64,000 bases of DNA from Paenibacillus sp. FSL K6-3182 (GTDB lineage Bacteria; Bacillota; Bacilli; Paenibacillales; Paenibacillaceae): NCBI RefSeq assembly GCF_037976325.1, contig NZ_CP150265.1, positions 4,645,501 to 4,709,500 on the forward strand. Direction: 5' to 3'. Position 1 is the first letter of the stretch; the number at the start of each line of letters is the position of its first letter. This document shows, one piece after another, positions 34,505-43,122 of the stretch. A program made the translations under genes and the position numbers. The notes under the pieces were generated by a model, which did not search any database, was not told the origin of the DNA, and worked only from the letters and a program-made list of their open reading frames with translations.

Positions 34505-35311
34505 ATGACAAAAGCGAAATATCCGATCGGCCGTTTACAAGAAAAGGTCGCTCTCATTACCGGGGCAGGCTCTGGTATTGGTAAGGCAGCAGCTTTGAAA
34601 TTCGCGAAGGAAGGCGCCAATTTGGTTCTGCTTGATGTTAAAGAATCCGCCATGGAGCAGGTATGCCGCAGTGTTCGAGAATACAATGTCGACTGCCTGC
34701 CTATTGAAACTGATATTTCCAATGAAGCTCAGCTTGCAGACGCTTTTCGACAAGCACGCGAGCATTATGGACACCTAGACATTGTATTTGCCAATGCAGG
34801 TATTAACGGTGTATTAACACCGATTGAACTGATGGATATCGAAGATTGGAATACGACGCTTCAAGTTAATCTCACCGGCACATTTCTAACTGTAAAACAC
34901 GCTATCCCTTTGTTAAAGGATAAAGGCGGAAGCATTATTATCACCAGCTCCATAAATGGTAATCGGGTGTTCTCGAATATCGGTTTCAGCGCCTACAGCA
35001 GCACGAAGGCTGGACAGGTCGCTTTTGCCAAGATGGCTGCTTTGGAGCTTGCCCAGTACAAAATTCGCGTGAATGCCATCTGCCCCGGAGCTATTGAGAC
35101 GAATATCGAGCAAAATACGGAGCGAACGCCAGAGCTCGAGAGTGTGTCGATTCCCGTTGAATATCCAGAAGGCAGCCAGCCGCTGGAAGATGGGCCTGGC
35201 AGCGCAGCTCAAGTGGCCAAGCTTGCATTATTCCTCGCATCCGATGATTCGGACCATGTCTCAGGCACTACCGTTTACATAGACGGAGCAGAATCTTTGC
35301 TGCGCGGATAG
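34505..35311 (+). CDS. Classical short-chain dehydrogenase/reductase
   Basis: 268 residues. TGAGSGIGKAAA cofactor motif at about 18-29, NAGI in FANAGING, catalytic Ser in IITSSIN, and YSSTKAG (YxxxK) all intact, and the C-terminal DGAESLLRG region. AAGGAGGG precedes the ATG; the frame is open to 34460 but has no site. Substrate unknown; next to carbohydrate genes, so a sugar or polyol dehydrogenase is possible. Confidence 0.93.
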   Translation: MTKAKYPIGRLQEKVALITGAGSGIGKAAALKFAKEGANLVLLDVKESAMEQVCRSVREYNVDCLPIETDISNEAQLADAFRQAREHYGHLDIVFANAGINGVLTPIELMDIEDWNTTLQVNLTGTFLTVKHAIPLLKDKGGSIIITSSINGNRVFSNIGFSAYSSTKAGQVAFAKMAALELAQYKIRVNAICPGAIETNIEQNTERTPELESVSIPVEYPEGSQPLEDGPGSAAQVAKLALFLASDDSDHVSGTTVYIDGAESLLRG

Positions 35312-35359
35312 CAATTATTAAGAATAGATAGAAGACCATATGATAAGGGGCGAACGCCA

Positions 35360-37105
35360 TTGTTTAAAGAATGTTTACATCATTCATCGGATCTGAAATG
35401 GGCATATGCATACGATCGCGATACTTTCCATCTCAGGCTCCGCACCAAAAGAAATGACGTTGATGAGGCTGTTGCGGTAACAGGAGATAAATACGACTGG
35501 GATCAGCATCATCATGATGTTCCGATGGAAAAAATAGCTGCCGATTCCCTCTTTGATTATTGGGAAGCTGCCATCAAGCCGGAGTTTCGGCGTTTTTCGT
35601 ACGGCTTTCGTGTACGCAGCGGCGAAGAAACGTTATGGCTCATCGAGAATGGCATCTTTGAGGAGCAGCCCGCCCCAGCTGGCGGATATTTTGAAATTCC
35701 TTTTATTCATACGGTCGATTTGTTTGATGCGCCTGAATGGGCAAAGGAAGCTGTTTTCTATCAAATTATGCCCGACCGCTTCGCAAATGGCGATACGGCC
35801 AACGACCCCGACCACGTACAGCCCTGGGGTGAAGCGCCGAGCGGCGAAAGCCACTTTGGCGGCGACCTGCAAGGCATAATGGATAATCTCAAGCATCTGA
35901 CGGACCTCGGAGTGACGGCGATTTATTTGACGCCATTATTTACAGCACCTTCAAATCACAAATATGATACGGTCGATTATATGCAAATCGATCCGCAGTT
36001 CGGAGATGCCGAGCAGCTTAAGAAGCTGGTTAGCGCTTGTCATGATCTAAATATTCGAGTTGTCTTGGATGCTGTCTTTAATCATACGAGCGAGCAGTTT
36101 CCACCTTTCCAAGACGTGCTGGCAAATGGAGAAAATTCGAAGTACAAGGATTGGTTTCATTTGAATGGCTTCCCTGTAGAGGTCAAAGACGGTACAGCAA
36201 ATTATGCTACGTTTGGATTTTATGGCAATATGCCGAAGCTGAATACCGCAAATCCGGAAGTAAAACAATTTTTGCTTGATGTTGCTGTGCACTGGATTAA
36301 GGAAGCAGATATCGACGGATGGCGGCTCGATGTTGCCAACGAAATTGATCATGCTTTCTGGCGGGATTTCCGTCATGCCGTTAAGGCTGAAAAGCCGGAT
36401 GCTTTTATTATCGGCGAGGTATGGAGCAATGCGCTTAACTGGCTGCATGGTGATCAGTTTGACTCTTCGATGAATTACCCATTTGCGCAGCATATCTTGG
36501 ATTTTTTTGCTTCCTCCGAAGGAAAAGCATCGGATTTCGCCGATCAAATCAACCATTTACTAATGCGATATCCTCAGCAAACCAATGAGGCGATGTTCAA
36601 CCTCCTATCCAGTCATGACACACCTCGTGCGTCAACTCGTTTAAATGGAGACAAGCAGCGTTTAAAGCAAGCCGTTGTATTCATGATGACTTCTATGGGT
36701 ATCCCTTGCATCTATTATGGCGACGAGATTGGAATGGATGGCGGCGATGATCCAGACTGCCGCAAATGCATGGAATGGGATACGGACAAACAGGACCGCG
36801 AGCTGTTTGATTTCTATCAGCTCCTCATCGCCCTACGTAAGCAGCATACCGTTCTTCGTGATGGACGATTCCGCTTCTTATTTGCAGATAACGAACGCGG
36901 CGCCTTCATTTATGAACGCTTAAACGCCAAGCAACATTTCACCATCTGGATTAACCATACCGAAGAAACCGTTAAGCTTAAGCATCCAATGGAGGTGGAC
37001 GACTGGAAAGATGCGCTCTCGAATGAAGAAGTCGCCACATTCGAAGAGCAGCTTCAGCTTGAGCTCGGCCCGCATGACTTCCGAATTTTGTATAGAAATA
37101 TCTAA
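35360..37105 (+). CDS. Cytoplasmic alpha-glycosidase, GH13 neopullulanase/maltogenic amylase type
   Basis: 581 residues, TTG start with AAGGGG upstream. N-terminal CBM34-like domain (residues 1-125), then a GH13 catalytic barrel: DAVFNH, GWRLDVANE (nucleophile Asp), IIGEVW (acid/base Glu) and SSHDTPR. YQIMPDRFANGD marks the GH13_20 group that cleaves cyclodextrins, pullulan and maltodextrins. No signal peptide. Followed by a terminator and then glgC, linking it to intracellular glucan turnover. Confidence 0.92.
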   Translation: MFKECLHHSSDLKWAYAYDRDTFHLRLRTKRNDVDEAVAVTGDKYDWDQHHHDVPMEKIAADSLFDYWEAAIKPEFRRFSYGFRVRSGEETLWLIENGIFEEQPAPAGGYFEIPFIHTVDLFDAPEWAKEAVFYQIMPDRFANGDTANDPDHVQPWGEAPSGESHFGGDLQGIMDNLKHLTDLGVTAIYLTPLFTAPSNHKYDTVDYMQIDPQFGDAEQLKKLVSACHDLNIRVVLDAVFNHTSEQFPPFQDVLANGENSKYKDWFHLNGFPVEVKDGTANYATFGFYGNMPKLNTANPEVKQFLLDVAVHWIKEADIDGWRLDVANEIDHAFWRDFRHAVKAEKPDAFIIGEVWSNALNWLHGDQFDSSMNYPFAQHILDFFASSEGKASDFADQINHLLMRYPQQTNEAMFNLLSSHDTPRASTRLNGDKQRLKQAVVFMMTSMGIPCIYYGDEIGMDGGDDPDCRKCMEWDTDKQDRELFDFYQLLIALRKQHTVLRDGRFRFLFADNERGAFIYERLNAKQHFTIWINHTEETVKLKHPMEVDDWKDALSNEEVATFEEQLQLELGPHDFRILYRNI

Positions 37106-37112
37106 TCATCTG

Positions 37113-37155
37113 AGGGCTTTTGTACCGTCTAACTGGCGGAGCAAGAGCCCTTTTC
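37113..37155 (+). terminator. Terminator after the glycosidase gene
   Basis: AGGGCTTTTG and CAAGAGCCCT arms (one mismatch) with a 19-base loop and trailing TTTTC. Confidence 0.7.
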
Positions 37156-37275
37156 ACTTTTCTATTTCCCCCTTTTTTTCTCCGTATCGGTTTCAAAGTC
37201 ACCATGAAAGGTTAATGACTCCATATAAGAAACAGAGCCAACACTACTACACTTACTGGTCAGGGGGAAATTGAA

Positions 37276-38496
37276 TTGAAGAACCATACTGAATGTATTG
37301 CTATGCTGTTAGCCGGTGGAGAAGGGCGGCGCCTAGCCCCGCTCACAAGTCAGTTTGCCAAACCTGTCGTACCTTTTGGCGATCGCTTCCGAATGATTGA
37401 TTTTCCACTTAACAATTGTGCAAACTCAAATATTACTACGATTGGCGTGCTTACGCAGTACTGCGCCGAAAGCGTTCATAAATATGTAAATCAATCCACG
37501 AACGGCTATCAAACGGATCAAGCGAATAGCGGAGTAACCTTCCTCCCTTCTTCAAGAAAATGTTTAGAGGGCTATGCAGGAACGGCCGATGCTATTTATC
37601 AGAACATCGACTTTATCGATGAGAAAGCTCCTGAGCATGTACTAATCCTCTCGGGCGACCACATTTACGAAATGGACTACAAGCCTATGCTTGAATTCCA
37701 CAAAAATCGCGGTGCAGCCGTTACGATCGCCGTTAAACAAGTTCCTTGGCGCGAGGCAAGCCGCTTCGGCATTTTAGAAACTGATGAACAATTTCGGATC
37801 AATTCCTTTCATGAGAAACCTTCGGATCCTCGCAGCAACTTAGCTTCCATGGGCATTTATTTATTCCGCTGGGCAGACTTAAAAAAAATACTCATTGAAG
37901 ATGCTGCTTCGGAAGCGTCAACTCATGATTTTGGCAAAGATATTATTCCTGCTCTTCTTTCCTCCAAAACCAATATGATCGCTTATCCTTATAACGGCTA
38001 CTGGCGGGATGTCGGCACAATCAACAGCCTATGGGAAGCCAACATGGACCTGCTGGATGGCGAGCTAAAGCTTGGTGCAGCCAAGTGGCCAGCTCAGTCC
38101 GGAACAAACCAGTCTAGCGAAAAGCCTTACTTAAGCCACGAAGCATCAATTACCGACTCCATCCTCCACCCCGCATGCGCTGTGGAAGCAGAAGTAACAC
38201 GCTCTATCATTTGCTCAGGCGTTACGATAGGCGTTAACAGCGAAATTTATGAGAGCATCATCATGCCGGGAGCCAGAATTGGAAGAAATGTTACGCTCCA
38301 TCGCGCCATTATCGGTGAAGGTGCTATCATTCATGACGGTGCGTTCGTCGGTCGATTAGATGATGAAATTTCTGTAGTAGGGCCAGGCGAAGCCATTACC
38401 GCAACTTCACCATCGATGAACGACTACAATATGGAGCCGCTCGCAAGCTTGCTTCGTCCCGTATCCAATTACGTCCACAACCATATTGTTGGCTAA
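37276..38496 (+). CDS. glgC: Glucose-1-phosphate adenylyltransferase (ADP-glucose pyrophosphorylase)
   Basis: 406 residues, probable TTG start with CAGGGGG upstream. Nucleotidyl-transferase motif LLAGGEGRRLAPLT, PFGDRFRMIDFPLNNC, GTADAIYQN, the SGDHIY metal motif and FHEKP are present, followed by a left-handed beta-helix C-terminus (SIICSGVTIGVNSEIYESIIMPG). It makes ADP-glucose for glycogen. In many Bacillales GlgC works with GlgD; no glgD, glgA or glgB is in the window. Confidence 0.94.
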   Translation: MKNHTECIAMLLAGGEGRRLAPLTSQFAKPVVPFGDRFRMIDFPLNNCANSNITTIGVLTQYCAESVHKYVNQSTNGYQTDQANSGVTFLPSSRKCLEGYAGTADAIYQNIDFIDEKAPEHVLILSGDHIYEMDYKPMLEFHKNRGAAVTIAVKQVPWREASRFGILETDEQFRINSFHEKPSDPRSNLASMGIYLFRWADLKKILIEDAASEASTHDFGKDIIPALLSSKTNMIAYPYNGYWRDVGTINSLWEANMDLLDGELKLGAAKWPAQSGTNQSSEKPYLSHEASITDSILHPACAVEAEVTRSIICSGVTIGVNSEIYESIIMPGARIGRNVTLHRAIIGEGAIIHDGAFVGRLDDEISVVGPGEAITATSPSMNDYNMEPLASLLRPVSNYVHNHIVG

Positions 38497-38523
38497 CCCC
38501 TATCCATACACGTGAATAAAAAA

Positions 38524-38565
38524 ACAAACGGCAGGAGACTTCGCTCCCTGCCGTTTGTCTTTTTG
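38524..38565 (+). terminator. Terminator after glgC
   Basis: ACAAACGGCAGG and CCTGCCGTTTGT arms with a 12-base loop, ending CTTTTT. Confidence 0.9.
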
Positions 38566-38630
38566 TATAATGCGATTGAACCATTTTACCCATTGCCTAA
38601 TTTACGTATGTTGCAACTACCACTAAGTCT

Positions 38631-39047
38631 CTATTGTTCCTTTGCTGTAGCAGCTTCTGTTTCTCCGGCTTCTACTGCTTCAATTGCGCTTGCTGCTTGC
38701 TCATTGCCCTCTTCTGTAAAAGCAATATCGCCACTAACCGCTTCTGTTTCCTCGGTACCCTTGCTGCGGCCTCTTACCGTGCTTACAACGCTGCTTGCCG
38801 CTTGTTTCGTACGATCGGCAATTTGAATCGCTTGGCCGCTGATCTGTTTAGCAATACGGCCCGTCGTATCGCCTACTTGACCTGCAACTCTAACCGTCGT
38901 TTCTCCAACCTTCTGCGCACCTGTTGAAATATCCTGACGCAATTCCTTGCCCGGCTTCGGTGCTAGCAACAATGCAGCAATCGAGCCTACAACACCTCCA
39001 GCTAATGCGCCGAGAAAAAATCCTTTTGTTTGTTTACGTGTTGTCAT
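38631..39047 (-). CDS. ytxH: YtxH domain protein (general-stress type)
   Basis: 138 residues. [29 protein letters not shown] at residues 7-35 is the YtxH membrane and glycine-zipper signature, followed by an amphipathic repetitive helix ([20 protein letters not shown]) and an acidic tail. Start at 39047 has AAAGGAG; the longer frame to 39092 is not supported. In B. subtilis ytxG-ytxH-ytxJ form a SigB-controlled operon; here the preceding gene is a YtxG-like DUF948 protein. No SigB promoter was obvious by eye. Confidence 0.88.
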   Translation of the reverse strand: MTTRKQTKGFFLGALAGGVVGSIAALLLAPKPGKELRQDISTGAQKVGETTVRVAGQVGDTTGRIAKQISGQAIQIADRTKQAASSVVSTVRGRSKGTEETEAVSGDIAFTEEGNEQAASAIEAVEAGETEAATAKEQ

Positions 39048-39098
39048 TGTTTTTGCTCCTTTCGTGTTTAGCGTGCTCTTCGACCTTAGCACCTTGAC

Positions 39099-39575
39099 TT
39101 AAGATTCCGATTCGAATACAGGTCCATGCTCATCTTCGGCAGTCGTTGCTGCCTTTCGGCTAGTTTGCCACAGCTGCCATGCCGCCATCCCTAGCTCTGC
39201 CCATTCAAGCGCCTCACCGACCTGCCGCTTCGTCTCGTGCCGCTTCGCATGCTGCTCAGCCGACTCCGATAATATAGACGTTACCCGCTCAACCGTCGAT
39301 GTCGTGTGGGCAATTGCTCCGCCGACCTGCCCTGCCGCTTCAAATAGCTTGCTCATGGCTTGCAGCTGACGGTGTACCGCGCGAATCGCTTCCTCGGTCG
39401 GCTGCACAAGCCCGCCAATCTCAGCGGATAACTTACTGAGGTCCTGCCTCATAACCTCCGCTTCAGCCTGCACTTGCTTCACTCTGCTTAGCGCCGACCG
39501 CAAGGCAATGAGTATACCGCCAACTAGAATGACAAATGCTCCAGCAACTACCGCTGCGCTCCACATCATGACCAT
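39099..39575 (-). CDS. ytxG: DUF948 protein, YtxG-like
   Basis: 158 residues: an N-terminal membrane helix (residues 6-27) followed by a long coiled-coil helix (RVKQVQAEAEVMRQDLSKL) and a polar tail. DUF948/YtxG proteins are membrane-anchored coiled coils associated with general stress. AGGAGGAGGG precedes the ATG. It sits directly upstream of the YtxH gene, the same order as in B. subtilis. Confidence 0.84.
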   Translation of the reverse strand: MVMMWSAAVVAGAFVILVGGILIALRSALSRVKQVQAEAEVMRQDLSKLSAEIGGLVQPTEEAIRAVHRQLQAMSKLFEAAGQVGGAIAHTTSTVERVTSILSESAEQHAKRHETKRQVGEALEWAELGMAAWQLWQTSRKAATTAEDEHGPVFESES

Positions 39576-39735
39576 GCCTGCATCCCTCCTCCTCTATCAA
39601 TTGCAGGATCATACGTATATGCTCCTAGACGAATGCCCACTTGCGTAATGACAGTATAAGCAGCATGGGCTTGTCATGACACAACCGAAATAAAAATGAT
39701 AAAGCATCACTGCTTTTTCCACATTTGCAACAAAA

Positions 39736-39779
39736 AAAGGCTGCCTCAGCAAATCTTCTCCGATTTGCAAAGACAACCT
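39736..39779 (-). terminator. Terminator after the Fe-S-type regulator
   Basis: GCAAATC/GATTTGC core stem with flanking imperfect AGGCTG-CAACCT pairing; on the minus strand followed by eight T residues. Confidence 0.75.
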
Positions 39780-39791
39780 CTATTTATTTCA

Positions 39792-40448
39792 TTAACCGAT
39801 ATGGTAGCTGCACTTGCCGCCGCCCTTCGCCAAACATTCCGTTCGTTCAACAGGCACGTCAAGCAGCGATTTAAACAAGGAGAGCTCACATTTGCAAGCT
39901 TGCAAATATTTGCCGGCAACTTGAGCAATCGGACAATTATACTCATACAACATATAGCTGCCATCGCTTTGTGGTTCCACTTCAGCCATGTACCCTCCAG
40001 CGTTCTGAATCGCTGCGAGCTCACTCACCTTCTGCTCCAAGCTCTTCCCCGCCATCCGCGGCTCATAACGCTCGAGCAGCTTGTTCTTGCGTCCATCAAA
40101 CATCCGGTCAATAAGCGCTGCGGTATCCGGGTCATCAGCGAGCTCGCCCAGCAAGTCGAGTGCGAGCATATGATAATTTTTTGGGAAAAGCTCATCCGCC
40201 TCAGCTGTCAGCTCATACGCATGGAGCGGTCTGCCCATGGCTTGCCGCACCGATACGATATTCACGCTGCCTTCGCTCTCTAGTGCATACATATGCCGCC
40301 TGATTGCCATTTCCGTTAGTCCGAGCTCGCTTGACAAGGAACCAGCATTCAATCTGCCGCCTGTTTTCAGCAGCATCAATATGCGCTCTCGCGTGGAATG
40401 ATCACCGCGCGAAGCTGCCGTTATATCTGATGCACTTGCCGTTTTCAT
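39792..40448 (-). CDS. DeoR/SufR-like transcriptional regulator with a cysteine cluster
   Basis: 218 residues. N-terminal winged helix (RERILMLLKTGGRLNAGSLSSELGLTEMAIRRHMYALE), a middle helical region, and a C-terminal cysteine set: CPIAQVAGKYLQACKC then TEC and GKC, that is C-x12-C-x-C-x17-C-x7-C. This resembles SufR-type Fe-S sensing regulators. ATG at 40448 preferred (AAGGG upstream); a TTG at 40457 is possible. Target genes unknown; no suf genes in the window. Confidence 0.87.
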   Translation of the reverse strand: MKTASASDITAASRGDHSTRERILMLLKTGGRLNAGSLSSELGLTEMAIRRHMYALESEGSVNIVSVRQAMGRPLHAYELTAEADELFPKNYHMLALDLLGELADDPDTAALIDRMFDGRKNKLLERYEPRMAGKSLEQKVSELAAIQNAGGYMAEVEPQSDGSYMLYEYNCPIAQVAGKYLQACKCELSLFKSLLDVPVERTECLAKGGGKCSYHIG

Positions 40449-40598
40449 CCGCTTCAACCCTTCACCACCTTTGCAGGCTTGATAGCGTCATTGTAACGTA
40501 TTTTTAGTTTTTCGTAAATCAAGCGTAAAACAATCATAAAGTCACAATCTATGCTTGTTCTGCAATTGTAATGGTTTACATGCAAATAGCAAAAACGC

Positions 40599-41018
40599 CT
40601 ACAGCTCGCGTTCTAAATAATCATCAATCGATTGCTTAAAGGCAGGCAGCAGAGTAGTAAGCGTCTTCGTAAGCGGATGAAGCTCAGTTCTCGGCCAAAC
40701 ATAATAGTCCTGCACTAACGGCTTGCGAAGCTTTACAAGGTCCGTCAGCGTCGCCTGCATTTCAAGCGGAAACGCGCCTGCCTCGCCAGTAATATCGATG
40801 ATGTCCTCATAGCTACTCGCATCCCGCAAAATAAACCCGTCGATCAAGAAGCTGCCAACATCTGTTACGGTTTCAATAGCCAGATGCAGCGCTCTTTCCT
40901 GCGCCAGCCCCTCCAGCACCGTTCCCTGCCAATTAGCGGCAAGCGAGTCCAGCGCCGAAGCAATTTCAGTAATCGAATTCAACCTTACCGCTATTTGTTC
41001 ACGATTCACATAATACAT
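40599..41018 (-). CDS. DUF86 (YutE/HepT-like) protein
   Basis: 139 residues, helical, close in pattern to B. subtilis YutE: YYVNREQIAVRLN start, DGFILRDASSYEDIIDI in the middle, and RKPLVQDYY. In HepT RNase toxins the motif is R-x4-6-H-x-Y; here the histidine is replaced by Gln/Asp, and no MntA nucleotidyltransferase is adjacent, so toxin activity is doubtful. Start at the ATG 41018. It is the third of three close minus-strand genes (Dabb, small membrane protein, this). Confidence 0.85.
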   Translation of the reverse strand: MYYVNREQIAVRLNSITEIASALDSLAANWQGTVLEGLAQERALHLAIETVTDVGSFLIDGFILRDASSYEDIIDITGEAGAFPLEMQATLTDLVKLRKPLVQDYYVWPRTELHPLTKTLTTLLPAFKQSIDDYLEREL

Positions 41019-41035
41019 CAATCAGTCGCCCGCTT

Positions 41036-41152
41036 TCAGCCTTGCTTCTTTTTTTTCCCTTTGCGTTTCAGCCACGCCACCATAATAATGCTGCTAAATA
41101 TGATAACAAGCAAATAAGTAAATATTTCGTATACATCCCTCATGTCGCTCAT
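41036..41152 (-). CDS. 38-residue single-pass membrane protein, unannotated small gene
   Basis: Translates as MSDMRDVYEIFTYLLVIIFS followed by SIIMVAWLKRKGKKKKQG. It has one hydrophobic helix (about residues 10-28) and a strongly basic tail, so the C-terminus should be cytoplasmic. It fits tightly between the Dabb gene (stop at 41171) and the DUF86 gene (start 41018) on the same strand. The upstream GAGAGGCAGGTTGAG offers weak ribosome-site options. Function unknown. Confidence 0.68.
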   Translation of the reverse strand: MSDMRDVYEIFTYLLVIIFSSIIMVAWLKRKGKKKKQG

Positions 41153-41170
41153 AACTGCTCAACCTGCCTC

Positions 41171-41458
41171 TCAGCTTTCAAAATCAACGCTGACGGAAGC
41201 TTCACGAACTTGCATCATGTGTTCAATAACTTTTTTATGTACAGGATGCACTTGATACACTTCTAGCGCTTCCAAAGATTCGAACTTCGTAATAAGAGCG
41301 ATATCGTAAGAACGCTCCGAATGCACAACATCCACGCCAACCTCAATCGACTTTAATACATCGATTTGCCCTTCCATATCCCTAAGCACTTGTGCGGTAC
41401 GCGCTACGCTCTCTGCGCTGCCATCTTTTAATTTGAAAAATACGATATGAGTAAGCAT
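41171..41458 (-). CDS. Dabb family (stress-responsive A/B barrel) protein
   Basis: 95-residue ferredoxin-like dimeric barrel protein: MLTHIVFFKLKDGS, then YDIALITKFESLEALEVYQVHPVHKKV. The His-Pro-x-H pattern is typical of Dabb. No enzymatic role is established for most members; related plant proteins act in stress. First of a tight three-gene group. The start at 41458 has AGGAGG within about 12 bases upstream. Confidence 0.9.
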   Translation of the reverse strand: MLTHIVFFKLKDGSAESVARTAQVLRDMEGQIDVLKSIEVGVDVVHSERSYDIALITKFESLEALEVYQVHPVHKKVIEHMMQVREASVSVDFES

Positions 41459-41568
41459 TATTTAGTTCCTCCTCTAATATTGACGCATAACTTTTGTCTA
41501 TTTGTCACATAATAACCTATGCAGTCGCATTACGGCAATCTTTAACACGAAGGGGCTCGGTGTACGTT

Positions 41569-41835
41569 ATGCGCTATCCGGTTACAATTGTTGCAACAGT
41601 TATTGGACTAGCTATCTGCTTGTTCAACTCCACGGGTTACGACCCGCACAATCTTGTTTTCTTCATGTTTAGCATTCCCGCTTGGGTCGTTGATTTATTT
41701 GTTGACGTGCACGAGGTTAACGTCTTGCTCATGTATGTGCTTACTGTTGCTACATGGGCGCTGCTTGGCTTTCTCGCCGACGTGCTTATCGTACGCAGCC
41801 GTGACAAAGAGCATCATCCTCGTTCAGCACGATAG
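41569..41835 (+). CDS. Small three-helix membrane protein, hypothetical
   Basis: About 88 residues with three hydrophobic segments (YPVTIVATVIGLAICLF, LVFFMFSIPAWVVDLF, LLMYVLTVATWALLGFLADVL). AAGGGG lies upstream; a GTG at 41560 is also possible as the start. Followed by a clear terminator, so it is a single-gene unit. No family recognised. Confidence 0.72.
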   Translation: MRYPVTIVATVIGLAICLFNSTGYDPHNLVFFMFSIPAWVVDLFVDVHEVNVLLMYVLTVATWALLGFLADVLIVRSRDKEHHPRSAR

Positions 41836-41849
41836 CTTTATTTTAGGCA

Positions 41850-41873
41850 AAAAGGAGCCTTTCGGCTCCTTTC
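41850..41873 (+). terminator. Terminator after the small membrane protein
   Basis: AAAGGAGCC and GGCTCCTTT arms around a TTTC loop, followed by T-rich sequence. Confidence 0.88.
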
Positions 41874-41904
41874 TCATTTCTACAGCACATGAATCAATTA
41901 CGCA

Positions 41905-42294
41905 CTAGGCTGCTTCAACCACTAAAGTCGATTCCATCGTTGTATGTCCTTGACCGCATGGAATGGAACAATAGATTCTGTAAGTACCTGGCTCTTTAAA
42001 TTCCAAATCTGTTTCCGGGTGATCGTTATCCAAAGCTACTTTAAGCTCGTCAATATGCATCCCGTGGATACCGCTTTTGTTGGAAAGTTTTAGTCTAACT
42101 TTGTCTCCAACTTTAACTTTGTACTCTTTTTGATCAAATACAAAATCGTTGGACGCTACAACCTTCAATAAAGTCATGCCCTCTGGCAACGAGGCAGACT
42201 CATCAACCGGCTTAGCTGGCAGTGCGAATGTGAGCAAATATAAGCCCAGCAAAGACGCCGCTGCGAATACAGTAAACATAATCCACTTATGCAT
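41905..42294 (-). CDS. Membrane-anchored cupredoxin (CuA-type, cytochrome oxidase subunit II-like)
   Basis: 129 residues with an N-terminal membrane helix (residues 5-26) and a cupredoxin fold. CuA motif CSIPCGQGHTTM gives Cys-x3-Cys-x3-His-x2-Met, and a second His is in GIHGMHIDEL. Subunit II of oxidases uses this fold, but no other subunits are nearby; a stand-alone electron or copper carrier is likely. AAAGGGG precedes the ATG. Confidence 0.87.
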   Translation of the reverse strand: MHKWIMFTVFAAASLLGLYLLTFALPAKPVDESASLPEGMTLLKVVASNDFVFDQKEYKVKVGDKVRLKLSNKSGIHGMHIDELKVALDNDHPETDLEFKEPGTYRIYCSIPCGQGHTTMESTLVVEAA

Positions 42295-42429
42295 TGCTAT
42301 GTGCTCCCCTTTGCGATCATAATGTCTACCTCTTATATTACATAAGATCGTCCGAAGTTCTCAACCTTAAACTACGGAAAGCTGAAAAGTTTTTTTGTTA
42401 TTTTGACAAAACCATGAACAATTACAAAA

Positions 42430-42831
42430 TTAGCTGGACAAATACTGTTTTAACACCCGTTCAGACTCCGCTTTTACAAAGCCCCACAGCATAAAAAAAC
42501 GATGATGGTACCCTCTGCACACATATTCGGCATGCAAACCATCGGCTTCGCGCTTCTCCTCATACACCTTTATTCCTGTTTCGCGGAATTTCCTTCTAAT
42601 TCCAGCGAGGTCGAGCAGCACCCGATCCTGCATGCCGCGCATCATCGATTCATAGAACCGCGGCAGTTTAATGGCTGAAGTGCCGATCACACGTATATCA
42701 TGATCCAAAATACGCATAACAATGCCAAGCAAAACGTACTGCTTCACCAGCACAAGCTCTTCCTCGGTCTGTATCGGTGGATTAGCTGCCATTCTGACTT
42801 TTCCGCGGGCTTCTTCCTCTTTAGCGGCCAT
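42430..42831 (-). CDS. Hypothetical protein resembling YhjD
   Basis: 133 residues, helical, charged: TEEELVLVKQYVLLGIVMRILDHDIRVI, later GIKVYEEKREADGLHAEYVCRGYHHRF. The pattern recalls B. subtilis YhjD, a protein of unknown role. GGAGGGG precedes the ATG at 42831. A LexA-like palindrome overlaps its likely promoter (TATAAT at 42864-42869, minus strand), so it may be damage-inducible. Confidence 0.75.
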   Translation of the reverse strand: MAAKEEEARGKVRMAANPPIQTEEELVLVKQYVLLGIVMRILDHDIRVIGTSAIKLPRFYESMMRGMQDRVLLDLAGIRRKFRETGIKVYEEKREADGLHAEYVCRGYHHRFFMLWGFVKAESERVLKQYLSS

Positions 42832-42844
42832 TGCCACCCCTCCA

Positions 42845-42866
42845 AATAAGAACGTTTGTTCTTATT
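42845..42866 (-). promoter_or_regulatory. LexA/DinR-like operator in the promoter of the YhjD-like gene
   Basis: AATAAGAAC-GTTT-GTTCTTATT, a perfect 9+9 palindrome with a GAACGTTTGTTC core that fits the Bacillus SOS-box form (GAAC-N4-GTTC). It overlaps TATAAT (42864-42869 on the minus strand), and TTGCAT lies 18 bases further upstream, placing the box at the transcription start. Confidence 0.55.
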
Positions 42867-43082
42867 ATAGCGAGGAGCGAGGATTTGATGCAAGTTAATT
42901 TACTATTACCCAAAAGTTAACTTTTAATCCTGCTTGGCACGATTGTTTGCGAGTCGTGGATTCGTATCCGTTGCATGACATAGGCATAAATCAATTTTTA
43001 CCAAACCCAATGCAATACAACATGCTTAAAAATGCGGCTCGCTCGCGCTAACAACTGCCTCTTCGCTTTACCCAAAAAAATG

Positions 43083-43122
43083 AATACCCTTGTAAGCACG
43101 ACTGCGTGCTTACAAGGGTATT
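43083..43122. repeat. Solitary 18-bp perfect hairpin of the TGTAAGCAC type
   Basis: AATACCCTTGTAAGCACG and its exact complement around an ACTG loop. The inner TGTAAGCAC/GTGCTTACA is the same core as in the two 112-bp arrays. It could also serve as a bidirectional terminator, but T-runs are short. Confidence 0.85.
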
